A stretch of DNA of 64,000 nucleotides from CAXQZM01 sp965229645 (lineage in GTDB: Bacteria > Pseudomonadota > Alphaproteobacteria > UBA7985): contig OZ245893.1 in the NCBI GenBank assembly GCA_965229645.1, positions 2,232,001 to 2,296,000 of the forward strand, in the 5' to 3' direction. Made by a program: the position numbers and the translations under genes. Positions 43,897 through 51,757 of this stretch are shown here, one piece after another. Below the pieces are notes generated by a model that did not search any database, had not been told where the DNA came from, and worked only from the letters and a program-made list of their open reading frames with translations. The number at the start of each line of letters is the position of its first letter. Position 1 is the first letter of the stretch.

Positions 43897-45650
43897 CCCC
43901 TGTTCGGCTGATTTGCCCAACCCCTGCCAGCTTGGCCCTGGCACAAGACTTGCGCGCGAGCCTGGCGACAAAGGACTTGGACTTTGACCTTTGGACCCGC
44001 CCCAACAAGATCCGCGATGGTCTCGACGACGCCTTGGACCAAGGCCTGCCCGTGGTCGCCATTTGCGCGCTCGGCATCGTCGTGCGTTTTTTGGGTGAGC
44101 GAGGGCTGCCCGACAAGGCCGCGCAGGCGCCCGTGCTGTGCGCCACCGAAGACGGACGGGCCTTCATTCCCGTCTTGGGCGGACATGGCGGCGGCAACAC
44201 TTTGGCCAGAACCCTTGCCACCGCCACGGGTGGCGAGGCCCTGATCACCACCGCCAGCGACCAGACCTTCGACTTGGCGTTGGACGAACCGCCCCTAGGG
44301 TGGACCCTGGCGGCAACGCCCAGGCAGTTCTCAACCTTCATGCAAGCCCTGTTGGAGGCGGGGGAAGCCGATTTGAGCGCCGCGCCCGCCTGGGTCCAGG
44401 CCAGCGCTCTGCCGCACCGCGACGGTGCCTCGTTGAAAATTGTCGCGCACGGTCCCAGCAGCGCGCAGGTCTTGGCCTACCAAGAAACCGCCCGATTGAC
44501 GGTCGGCCTGGGCTGCGAGCGTGGGTGCCCGCGCGCCGAAATTGACGCCTTGCTCGCCGCCGCCGAAACCCAACTCGGGATCGACCTGGACGCCGCTGCG
44601 TTCGCCTCCATCGATCTAAAGCAAGACGAGGTGGCCTTCGTTGAGCTTGCGCCCGACATGCGGTTTTTCTCCGCCGCCGATCTAGCCGAGCAGGTCGTTC
44701 CCAACCCGTCCGAGGTCGTGCGGGCGGAGGTCGGGACGCCGTCGGTCGCCGAAGCCAGCGCACTGGCGCTCGCGGGGCCGGGTGCCGAGCTGATCTTGCC
44801 CAAGATCAAAAATCGCAAAGCCACCCTCGCCGTCGCCCGCGCTGCCGCCCCGCTTCCCAACCCCCTCCCTGGAAGGGCGCGCGCGCACCTAAGCGTCCTA
44901 GGTCTGGGCCCTGGGTCGGCAGACCTGTGCAGCGATCAGGCCTGGAACACCTTGCGGGCCGCCGACGCTTGGGTCGGCTATGGGCTCTACCTCGACCAAG
45001 CCGAGGCCTTTTTGGGCCTTGCGCCTGTGCGCCACGACTTCGCCTTGGGCGAAGAGGAGGCCCGCTGCCGCGCTGCGCTCGACATGGCGGCGCGGGGGCA
45101 ACGGGTGGCCTTGATCTGTTCGGGCGATCCGCAAATCTACGCCATGGCGCAAGTGGTCTACGAACTGCTGGCCCGCCATGACACCGACACCCCGTGGCAG
45201 CAAATCTACGTTGAAACCCTGCCTGGGATCACCGCCATGAACGCACTGGCCGCCAAAGTCGGCGCCCCTCTGGGACACGATTTTTGCGCCATCTCCCTTT
45301 CCGACCTCAACACCCCGTGGGCAGCGATTGAGCGCAAAGTAAGGGCCGCTGCCGAGGCCGATTTTGTGATCGGGTTCTACAATCCCAAGTCACGAAACCG
45401 CACCTGGCAACTCGCCCGCGCCCTTGAGATTTTGCGCGAACATCGACCCGCCGATTGCCCCGTGGCCTACGGTCGCAACGTTGCCCGCGCCGATGAGACG
45501 CTTGTGCGGACCACCCTGACGGCCTTGGATCCAGAAGAAATAGACATGTTCACGTGCCTGATCATTGGCGCGAGTTTCACCCAGCGTCACCAGGATTTCA
45601 TCTTTACGCCGCGGGGATACAACCTTGACGGCGGGGGTCCCAAGCGCTAG
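43893..45650 (+). CDS. cobJ: CbiG/CobE-CobJ fusion, precorrin-3B C17-methyltransferase
   Basis: A 585-residue bifunctional protein. Residues about 1-325 are CbiG-like: a central part with FIPVLGGHGGGNTLARTLA and a C-terminal CobE/CbiG_C part (LTVGLGCERGCPRAEIDALL). Residues about 330-585 are CobJ/CbiH: LSVLGLGPGSADLCSDQAW, ALICSGDPQIYAMAQVVYEL and FCAISLSDLNTPW. CobJ contracts the ring after methylation at C-17. The CbiG part in anaerobic pathways opens the lactone. In aerobic bacteria its use is less clear. Confidence 0.93.
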   Translation: MTPVRLICPTPASLALAQDLRASLATKDLDFDLWTRPNKIRDGLDDALDQGLPVVAICALGIVVRFLGERGLPDKAAQAPVLCATEDGRAFIPVLGGHGGGNTLARTLATATGGEALITTASDQTFDLALDEPPLGWTLAATPRQFSTFMQALLEAGEADLSAAPAWVQASALPHRDGASLKIVAHGPSSAQVLAYQETARLTVGLGCERGCPRAEIDALLAAAETQLGIDLDAAAFASIDLKQDEVAFVELAPDMRFFSAADLAEQVVPNPSEVVRAEVGTPSVAEASALALAGPGAELILPKIKNRKATLAVARAAAPLPNPLPGRARAHLSVLGLGPGSADLCSDQAWNTLRAADAWVGYGLYLDQAEAFLGLAPVRHDFALGEEEARCRAALDMAARGQRVALICSGDPQIYAMAQVVYELLARHDTDTPWQQIYVETLPGITAMNALAAKVGAPLGHDFCAISLSDLNTPWAAIERKVRAAAEADFVIGFYNPKSRNRTWQLARALEILREHRPADCPVAYGRNVARADETLVRTTLTALDPEEIDMFTCLIIGASFTQRHQDFIFTPRGYNLDGGGPKR

Positions 45651-45659
45651 GTTATTTTC

Positions 45660-45836
45660 ATGACTTTTTCTGAAACCAAATATCGACTAGATTCGACAAG
45701 TAGTGACAGAAACCACGTGAGCCGAGCAGCTGTGGAGGCCTTTCGCGCACGGAAATTTGCGGCCCACCGGCAGGCTTTGGCGAAGCTTTCCGAGAAACTT
45801 TCGAAAAAAAATTCTGAACCCGAAACAAATCAATAA
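45660..45836 (+). CDS. Small basic protein inserted in the cob operon
   Basis: A 58-residue frame starting ATG at 45660, 9 bp after the cobJ stop. The sequence is basic and polar (RNHVSRAAVEAFRARKFAAH, ending KKNSEPETNQ), with one amphipathic helix likely. It is AT-rich, unlike cob genes. Its stop is followed at once by the ATG of the next frame, so the two small genes form a pair. I do not recognise the family. A chance open frame is possible, although the tight spacing argues against that. Confidence 0.55.
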   Translation: MTFSETKYRLDSTSSDRNHVSRAAVEAFRARKFAAHRQALAKLSEKLSKKNSEPETNQ

Positions 45837-46295
45837 ATGGTCCTGAAACGGGATAATATTTTTGCCCTGTTGGTACGCGAAAATGAAGGGCAGAGGTATG
45901 ATCTAGAAGGTCGTATTGCCTATAGTGAATACAAGACCAAAAAGCGAAAGTTCTTTGAAACTTTTGCGGCAAGGAACGAGAACAAGCAGCCAAGTGAAGA
46001 TGAAGTTCGCCAGTGGGTCCATGCGCAGATCTACCATATTGAAGAGATGCGAGAGCTTGCCTCCCAAGTTTTAGAAACTTATGCGGAGGGCCGCATCGAA
46101 GCGGCGAGCGAAGATCAGATTAACATGGGAAGATTGAAAGCTCTGGACTCGGAAGCTGGAAAGGCGATGATTAGGCTTCAAAGTTGGCGGGGGTTTTTCT
46201 ATCAAGTTCTCGCAGGTGTCGTGACATCAGTCGTCTTAGCGATCCTAGTTTGGATTCTTGTCGAATCCAACACACTCAACATTTTCAGTTCTTGA
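45837..46295 (+). CDS. Unrecognised C-terminally anchored membrane protein in the cob operon
   Basis: A 152-residue protein: charged helical N-terminal part (residues 1-110, for example KTKKRKFFETFAARNENKQ), then one hydrophobic segment near the end (FFYQVLAGVVTSVVLAILVW). Most of it should face the cytoplasm. It starts directly after the stop of the 58-residue gene and its TGA overlaps the TTG start of cobM. The base composition is much more AT-rich than the flanking genes. Together the pair look like an acquired cassette lodged between cobJ and cobM. No known domain seen. Confidence 0.75.
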   Translation: MVLKRDNIFALLVRENEGQRYDLEGRIAYSEYKTKKRKFFETFAARNENKQPSEDEVRQWVHAQIYHIEEMRELASQVLETYAEGRIEAASEDQINMGRLKALDSEAGKAMIRLQSWRGFFYQVLAGVVTSVVLAILVWILVESNTLNIFSS

Positions 46296-47089
46296 CCCAA
46301 CCCAAAGTTCATTTCATCGGCGCGGGTCCTGGCGATCCTGAGTTGCTGACCCTCAAGGCCGCGCGGTTGATTGGGTCTTGTCCTGTGTGCCTTTACGCGG
46401 GCTCATTGGTGCCCGAACAAGTGGTGGCCATCGCGCCCAAAGATGCGATCGTCGTGGATACGGCGCCGCTGAACCTTGATCAGATCATGGACCTGATCGA
46501 TCAGGCCATCGCGGCGGGCAAGTCGGTCGCGCGCGTGCATTCGGGGGACCCGTCGCTCTACGGCGCCATTGCCGAGCAAATTCGTCGCCTAAGGACCGCA
46601 GGCATCGGCTACGATATTACCCCTGGCGTGCCCGCGTTCGCCGCCGCCGCCGCGGCCCTGGGCCAGGAACTTACGCTGCCCAACGTGGGGCAATCGCTGA
46701 TCGTCACGCGCACGGCCATGGAATCGAGCGCTATGCCCAATCGCGAGCAGCTGTCGGTTTTCGGCCAAAGCGGCGCGACCCTCGCGATCCACCTTTCCAT
46801 CCGCAACTTCCGCAAAATTGAGGAAGACCTGACGCCGCTCTACGGCGCCGATTGCCCCGTGATCGTTGCCTACCGCGTCGGTTGGCCCGATCAACTGTTC
46901 TTGCACGCCACTCTAGCAACCTTCGCCAAAGCCGCGCGCAAGGCCAAAATTACCCGCACCGCCATCGTCTTTGTCGGTCGGGTTTTGGACGCAGGCGACG
47001 GCTTCACCGATTCTGCGCTCTACCATCCCGACCATGTCCATATTTTGCGCAACAAGAAGACCAAGGTAAGATTGCCGACCCTGGCCTAG
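46292..47089 (+). CDS. cobM: CobM, precorrin-4 C11-methyltransferase
   Basis: A 265-residue tetrapyrrole methylase with VHFIGAGPGDPELLTLKAAR, ARVHSGDPSLYGAIAEQIRR and YDITPGVPAFAAAAAALGQE. It methylates C-11 of precorrin-4. The start is best placed at TTG 46292, overlapping the TGA of the upstream gene, because the first conserved strand follows within five residues. The longer frame to 46184 reads through the neighbour. It is the last cob gene here. CobK, CobB and CobNST are not in view. Confidence 0.92.
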   Translation: MTQPKVHFIGAGPGDPELLTLKAARLIGSCPVCLYAGSLVPEQVVAIAPKDAIVVDTAPLNLDQIMDLIDQAIAAGKSVARVHSGDPSLYGAIAEQIRRLRTAGIGYDITPGVPAFAAAAAALGQELTLPNVGQSLIVTRTAMESSAMPNREQLSVFGQSGATLAIHLSIRNFRKIEEDLTPLYGADCPVIVAYRVGWPDQLFLHATLATFAKAARKAKITRTAIVFVGRVLDAGDGFTDSALYHPDHVHILRNKKTKVRLPTLA

Positions 47090-47204
47090 AGCCAGCCTGT
47101 TACACCAACGGCGAAAAAAGTTGACACTTTTTTTGCCGTTTTGTGTCTTGTCTAATGGGATATGAGCGTTTTCTTACCCCCATGCTTGATCATTTGGGGT
47201 AAGC

Positions 47205-47380
47205 GAGATGCCCCGATTTGGGGGTGGCCACCCCCAAATCGGCGGCGGGGCTGGATCGATTGTGTCTAGGTGCTGCGTTGCAGGCACCGTTCGTGAGTTT
47301 GATCACCCCGCCTTTCCTCCAAATGGCCCGTATGGATACTAGGGAGCCACCTGTGCGTCCCGTATGACAAGAAAGGGAAC
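47205..47380 (+). ncRNA. Predicted IS110 bridge RNA
   Basis: The left-end segment folds with a 30-bp perfect palindrome (47213-47242), then two loops. Target loop: TTGTGTCT (47260-47267) repeats the left side of the insertion site including core CT. A stem GGTGC...GCACC follows (47269-47288), then CGTGAG (47292-47297), the complement of the right side CTCACG. Donor loop: ATGGATACT (47332-47340) repeats the element's right end plus CT. A GGGA/TCCC stem follows, then GACAAG (47366-47371), the complement of CT plus the left end TGTC. This is the arrangement described for IS621-type bridge RNAs. An upstream CTTACCCC/GGGGTAAG hairpin (47173-47203) lies outside. RNA ends are estimates. Confidence 0.85.
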
Positions 47381-47386
47381 GGAAAG

Positions 47387-48325
47387 ATGTCACAAGTTAC
47401 CATTGGAATTGATGTTTCAAAAGCCCAATTCGATATTTTTGTGTCAAATGGCCAAAACCATAGCTGCATGCCCAATACCCCTTGCGGTATTAAGGCCCTC
47501 ATCAAGACCTTGAGCAAGCTTCCTGATTGCCCGGTCGTTTTTGAAGCCACTGGCTTCTATCACAGGGCCTTGGAACGTGGCCTTGCTCAAGCCCAAATCG
47601 CTTACGTGAAGGTCAATCCTTGGCAGGCCCGATGCTTTGCCAAGAGCATCGGGCAACTCGCAAAAACCGATAAGGTCGATGCGAAGATCCTGTCAACCAT
47701 GGGTCAAACCCTCCCCCTTGTGCCCAGCACTATACGCGATGAAGTCATTGAAATTCTTGGAGAATACCAACTTCTCCACGATGGGCTTGTGCAAACTCAA
47801 ACACAGTGGAGCAACAGGATGAAAGTCCTTACCGATAAGGCCGCTGTGAGGCTTGCAGCTAGAATGCTCAAGACCCTCGAAAAGGAGATCGAACAGCTGA
47901 CCCACAAGACCAAGAAGCTCATCGAAGCACATCCTGATCTCAAGAAGCGCTTCGACATCTTGATAACAATCCCGGGGATCGCAGCACGCACTGCCATATC
48001 CCTTCTGACCCATATGCCAGAGCTTGGCACGCTGAGCCAGAAAAAGATCGGCGCGCTCTCTGGTCTAGCTCCTATGCAGTCCCAATCAGGAACCCACAAG
48101 GGTGTCGCCTGCATCAAGGGGGGAAGAGCCCCTGTACGCAATGCCCTCTACATGCCTGCCTTGGTCGCCATGCGCTACAATGAGGACCTAAAGGGTTTTT
48201 ATGACCGCCTTGTCCAAGCAGGCAAGCCGAAAAAGGTCGCGATTATCGCCGTCATGCGTAAGCTGCTAACGCTGGCCAATGCCCTGGTGCGGGAAAACAG
48301 AAAGTGGGCGAAAATTGCCCCTTGA
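47387..48325 (+). CDS. IS110-family transposase (DEDD/serine recombinase)
   Basis: A 312-residue recombinase. The RuvC-like DEDD domain shows IGIDVSKAQFDIFV, VVFEATGFY and TDKVDAKILSTM. The C-terminal domain shows FDILITIPGIAARTAISLL and LSGLAPMQSQSGTHKGVA, which includes the likely catalytic serine. It works with the bridge RNA encoded just upstream. The frame is intact and starts with ATG after GAAAGGGAACGGAAAG. The other copy in this window is broken. Confidence 0.95.
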   Translation: MSQVTIGIDVSKAQFDIFVSNGQNHSCMPNTPCGIKALIKTLSKLPDCPVVFEATGFYHRALERGLAQAQIAYVKVNPWQARCFAKSIGQLAKTDKVDAKILSTMGQTLPLVPSTIRDEVIEILGEYQLLHDGLVQTQTQWSNRMKVLTDKAAVRLAARMLKTLEKEIEQLTHKTKKLIEAHPDLKKRFDILITIPGIAARTAISLLTHMPELGTLSQKKIGALSGLAPMQSQSGTHKGVACIKGGRAPVRNALYMPALVAMRYNEDLKGFYDRLVQAGKPKKVAIIAVMRKLLTLANALVRENRKWAKIAP

Positions 48326-48542
48326 TTTATCATGGATACTCACGGCAGAAACGCTTCGCGTTTCGGCTTTTTGGATTGCGGTCTCTACTTGCTCGCTACG
48401 CTCGCTCAGCCCGACCGCAGGACGGGACCTCCGCTCATACCCCGAGGCGCTTTCTTAGCTCATCTCGGGGCCGCTACGGGGGCCGCAGTCGCGGCCCTTA
48501 TACCAGCGATCATAAGAGCCTTTCTCATTCGCCGCTGGTATT

Positions 48543-48658
48543 ATACCAACGGAAGTATTCAATGACCTATGGGCCGTCTGCGTTCGAGCGCCGAGACTCA
48601 ATTCATATGGCAAGCAAACTGCAATCGGACAACGGTCATTCGATCTTTCCGCTGGTAT
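48543..48658 (-). repeat. 116-bp inverted-repeat element (MITE-like), copy 2
   Basis: This is the reverse complement of 8430-8545 with two differences. One end is now CCGCTGGTAT instead of CCGTTGGTAT, and one internal T is C. It lies one base after the modular repeat, so it may have inserted next to that repeat's end. Confidence 0.85.
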
Positions 48659-48663
48659 TAGCT

Positions 48664-48744
48664 GCTCTCGGGGCCGCTGCGGGCGCCACAATCGCGGCCC
48701 CTATACCAGCGAACATCAGAGCCCTTCTCAATCGCCGCTGGTAT
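48664..48744 (+). repeat. Truncated copy of the modular repeat
   Basis: Only the right part is present: CTCGGGGCCGCTGCGGGC, a GGGCGCCAC..GCGGCCC stem with changes, and the end ATACCAGCG...CGCCGCTGGTAT. Together with the two elements before it, this fills the interval from the IS110 to just before chrA. Confidence 0.7.
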
Positions 48745-48821
48745 CGTATCAAGCCTCGCTGTCGAGGAGCCTTGGGAAATCTTGTGGGAGCGCAAGCCAG
48801 GGAGACTGGCGTGAATAGGCG

Positions 48822-50162
48822 TCAAGAGAGCCAGAAGTCCAGCCCGACCCCTGCAGCCGACGAAACGACCAGTAGCCTAAAATAGCCCCAACGAAAGCCA
48901 AAGGCGAACAGGGCGTTGAGGGCAAACAGTCCGATAGCCAACCACTGAACCGAATACAGAACGGGTTGCCAAAGCCCGATCCCATGCCAGCCCAAAAACC
49001 TGACTTCAGAAAAGGCGACATGCAAGGCAAACCATAGGGAAAGGTTCAAAATGACGCCGACGACCGCCGCCGATACCCCTTGCAAAGCGCCCCTTAAACG
49101 GGGCTGCGATGCAATCCAATTCACATAGGGCGCTGCGGCAAATATCCACAAAAAGCACGGCACAAAGGTGACCCAGAGCGCCATGAGCCCCGCCAGAAAG
49201 GCAAGACCGAGGCCCGCCTCCTTGAAGCCCGCGACGAACCCTACGAATTCTGTAACAAGGATCAACGGGCCTGGCGTGGTTTCTGCGAGGCCGAGGGCGT
49301 CGACCATTTCCCCTGCCGTAAGCCAGCCGTATTGCCCGACAACATCTTGGGCCATGTACGCGAGCACTGCGTAAGCACCGCCGAAGGTCACGATCGCGAG
49401 TTTGGAAAAGAAGAGACCAACATCTACGAGGAGGCCATCCAGGCCTGAGAGTATCAGGACGGCGAAGGGAAGAGCCCATAGGGCCAGCCAGAGGGCAACC
49501 GTTAGCATCGTTTGCGCCCCTGAAACCCGCTCGCGGACAGGCGGTGTTTCTTGTGTTGGCGTGCTTGCGAACCTCCACCCGTAGGCACCCGCCAGAACGA
49601 TCAATAGCGGGTACGGCATGGACAAAAAGAACAGACCGATGAAAGCCGCCCCCGCGATGATCCCGTGGGTTCTGTACTTCAGGGTTTTTGCTGCCAGCCT
49701 GCGCAGGGCATTAAGGACGAGGACCAAAACGGCCGCCTTGATCCCAAAAAACACGGCCTCGACGAACTGAACCTGCCCTAAAAAACTATAGGTCGCAGCA
49801 AGCCCTATGAGGATCGAAGCGCCTGGAAGCACAAATAGCAACCCTGCCATCAGGCCCCCTTGCACACCGTGGAACCTCCATCCTAGGTACGTGGCCATTT
49901 GCATGGCCTCGGGACCTGGCAGCAGCATGCACAGGCTGAGTGCGCCCATATAGTCCTGCTCGCGCAGCCATCGGCGCGCCTCCACAATTTCCTTGTGCAT
50001 CAGCGAAAGTTGGGCAGCGGGGCCGCCAAAGGACAAGAAGCCGATCTTCAACCAAAGGCGCCCCGCCTCTGCCAAGGTTGGCTGGGGCGCACCAGCGGTC
50101 TCCTCAAGGTTTGCCTTAACCTGCTCTTGCGACCGCTGTTGTAGCGCGCGCTCAATGGTCAT
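48822..50162 (-). CDS. chrA: ChrA-family chromate transporter
   Basis: A 446-residue membrane protein with two CHR domains: the first begins WLKIGFLSFGGPAAQLSLMH and the second has ILSGLDGLLVDVGLFFSKLA and VTFGGAYAVLAYMAQDVV. About ten hydrophobic segments. ChrA exports chromate by proton or sulfate exchange. The start at 50162 (MTIERALQQRSQEQ) is chosen since the longer frame runs into the upstream gene. It overlaps the chrB-like gene by 11 bp and both probably form one operon. Confidence 0.93.
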   Translation of the reverse strand: MTIERALQQRSQEQVKANLEETAGAPQPTLAEAGRLWLKIGFLSFGGPAAQLSLMHKEIVEARRWLREQDYMGALSLCMLLPGPEAMQMATYLGWRFHGVQGGLMAGLLFVLPGASILIGLAATYSFLGQVQFVEAVFFGIKAAVLVLVLNALRRLAAKTLKYRTHGIIAGAAFIGLFFLSMPYPLLIVLAGAYGWRFASTPTQETPPVRERVSGAQTMLTVALWLALWALPFAVLILSGLDGLLVDVGLFFSKLAIVTFGGAYAVLAYMAQDVVGQYGWLTAGEMVDALGLAETTPGPLILVTEFVGFVAGFKEAGLGLAFLAGLMALWVTFVPCFLWIFAAAPYVNWIASQPRLRGALQGVSAAVVGVILNLSLWFALHVAFSEVRFLGWHGIGLWQPVLYSVQWLAIGLFALNALFAFGFRWGYFRLLVVSSAAGVGLDFWLS

Positions 50163-50997
50163 TTTGTCGCGCTTGGGTCTGAGGTTTCGCACGCCCTGGC
50201 GGCCAGTCATGGCTTTCCTCCCTTGCGTCTCTGGCCCAACGATAGAAGGCGTCGTAAATCAGCAGGCCCGCGTCGAGTTGTGCCTGATCATCGCGGAACA
50301 TGCGCGATAGGCCAAGAGAGACCGCCAGCAGCCCCGCCGTTTCGGACGCCAGATCAGGCCGATTTGTATCAGCCCCCCGAACAATCGTGGCAAGTTGATC
50401 AAGCGGCTCGTGACCGAGACCGAATTCGTCGATCAAGGTGTCGAACGTACACATGGGACCGCGATGACTCCAGAACGCATGCGCCATATCAAAAGCCGTT
50501 GCGCCAAATCGGTCGGCGACATTGGAAACCTCTGCGGCGGGAACAAAGAGAAACTGCGCTTCAGGATCAACGAAACGTCGAATCAGCCAGGGACAGGCGA
50601 TCCGATCAATTTTGGGTCTTTGCCGTGTGACCCATACCGAACGGCCCTGGGAGTCACGCGGGGGAATTTTTTCCGATGCCACCATCGGCTGCTTGGCCTG
50701 GCGCCACGCCACATGGCCCCCCGTCAGCACCTCTGCGCGCACCCCCGACGCCCGCAAGATCGCCGCCGCGCCTTGGCTGATCTTCAACCCCTTTTGGCAG
50801 TAGACGACAACAGGGCAATCCGCCAACGCAGGAACCAAGTCCTCAATTTGATCGTGTGGATGGCGCACGGCGGACGGCACAAGATGTGGGTCGGCGGCAA
50901 AGTCTTCCTTCACCCGAACATCAAGAATTTTGGGACATGTGGGCGTACCCACAAGTCGCGATAAAGCCAAAACAGAAATTTCTTGATACGACGCCAT
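50152..50997 (-). CDS. Rhodanese-ChrB fusion, chromate resistance regulator-like
   Basis: A 281-residue protein. Residues 1-100 are a rhodanese domain whose active-site loop reads VVVYCQKGLKISQGAA. Residues about 125-260 are a ChrB C-terminal domain (KIDRIACPWLIRRFVDPEAQ, FDMAHAFWSHRGPMCTFDTL). ChrB senses chromate and controls chrA in some alphaproteobacteria, but its N-terminal DNA-binding part is replaced here by rhodanese. The start at 50997 (MASYQEISVLALSRLV) leaves out five residues (MGGCC) of doubtful coding. Confidence 0.9.
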   Translation of the reverse strand: MASYQEISVLALSRLVGTPTCPKILDVRVKEDFAADPHLVPSAVRHPHDQIEDLVPALADCPVVVYCQKGLKISQGAAAILRASGVRAEVLTGGHVAWRQAKQPMVASEKIPPRDSQGRSVWVTRQRPKIDRIACPWLIRRFVDPEAQFLFVPAAEVSNVADRFGATAFDMAHAFWSHRGPMCTFDTLIDEFGLGHEPLDQLATIVRGADTNRPDLASETAGLLAVSLGLSRMFRDDQAQLDAGLLIYDAFYRWARDAREESHDWPPGRAKPQTQARQNDH

Positions 50998-51173
50998 GCA
51001 GCACCCTCCCAAGCCTATGGAAATGCGATGTCTGCAAGATTGGGCTGGCGCCTCACGGGGCTCCTGCGCGCCCCCGTGGTCCTCGCTTAGGCAAGGGACC
51101 GCCGCATGTCAATCACTTCGCGCGAAAGCTATTCAAGGGGTTCAATCTAAGAGCGAAGGGCGAATTCAATCCC

Positions 51174-51731
51174 TCACGTCTCCTGTGCGTTCAGGACTTG
51201 CGCGGCTGGAACGACCGCGGCGAATTCACCGTCGAGCGTACTTAAAGATACGGAATGGACTTGTTCTGCTGAATGCGCCACGCCGTCGGGACCCGTTACG
51301 CCATAGGCCCAGACGGCGTCGGCGACATAGATCGTCTCAAAGCCAAGATCGCTCGCCGCCCGTGCTGCAGACTCCGCGCAATGGTTGGCGGTCGCCCCGC
51401 AGATGACCACTTTTTCTATACTTGCGTTTCGCAAGTCGGCTTCCAAGGACGTGCGCGCGAAGGCGCTGCTGGCATGCTTTATGACCACGTGCTCATCGCC
51501 CACTGGCGCCGCGAAGGGCTGCACAGCGGCGCCTGGTGCATCTTTATAAAAGGGATCGTCGGGGCTCAGGCCATGGTGATGGACATGGAAAACCTTCTTC
51601 CCCTTCTTGCGAAAGTGGGCGAGCAGGGCCTCGATGTTTTGCTGGGCTTGCGGGCAAGACCGCTCGGCACCATTCGCGTCGTCGTGGGCCAGGGCCATTT
51701 GCACATCGATAACCAAGAGGGCGGTTTTCAT
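51174..51731 (-). CDS. Isochorismatase-like cysteine hydrolase
   Basis: A 185-residue cysteine hydrolase. The catalytic Asp is in LLVIDVQMALA, the Lys in VVIKHASSAFAR and the Cys in ICGATANHCAESAARAASDL. Members cleave amide or vinyl-ether bonds (nicotinamidase, isochorismatase, ureidoacrylate-type). The start is supported by GGAGAACGCCCT before the ATG. It lies 26 bp after the oxygenase gene on the same strand, so the two may work together on one nitrogen compound. Confidence 0.9.
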   Translation of the reverse strand: MKTALLVIDVQMALAHDDANGAERSCPQAQQNIEALLAHFRKKGKKVFHVHHHGLSPDDPFYKDAPGAAVQPFAAPVGDEHVVIKHASSAFARTSLEADLRNASIEKVVICGATANHCAESAARAASDLGFETIYVADAVWAYGVTGPDGVAHSAEQVHSVSLSTLDGEFAAVVPAAQVLNAQET

Positions 51732-51757
51732 AGGGCGTTCTCCAAGATTTGAACGCG

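Larger units (their letters stand above)
47149..48338 (+). mobile_element. Intact IS110-family element, copy 1
   Basis: A 1190-bp element with a long non-coding left end (238 bp) and a transposase gene that stops 13 bp before the right end. The ends have no long inverted repeats, as usual in IS110. It is flanked on both sides by CT (47147-47148 and 48339-48340), the likely core dinucleotide. The insertion site is TTTTGTGT-CT-CACGGCAG in the modular repeat, and copy 2 uses the same point. The left-end location of the non-coding segment fits the IS110 group rather than IS1111. Confidence 0.93.
47102..48541 (+). repeat. Modular dispersed repeat, interrupted by intact IS110
   Basis: It begins ACACCAACGGCG at 47102, and the left palindrome is followed by TTTTGTGTCT, where the IS110 enters. 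It resumes at CTCACGGCAGAAACGC (48339) and runs through the GAAACGC hairpin, GCTCGCTCAGCCCGACCGC, CCCCGAG...CTCGGGG, and the GGGCCGC stem, ending CGCCGCTGGTAT at 48541. Structure and IS position are the same as in the 22425-26385 copy. Confidence 0.87.
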
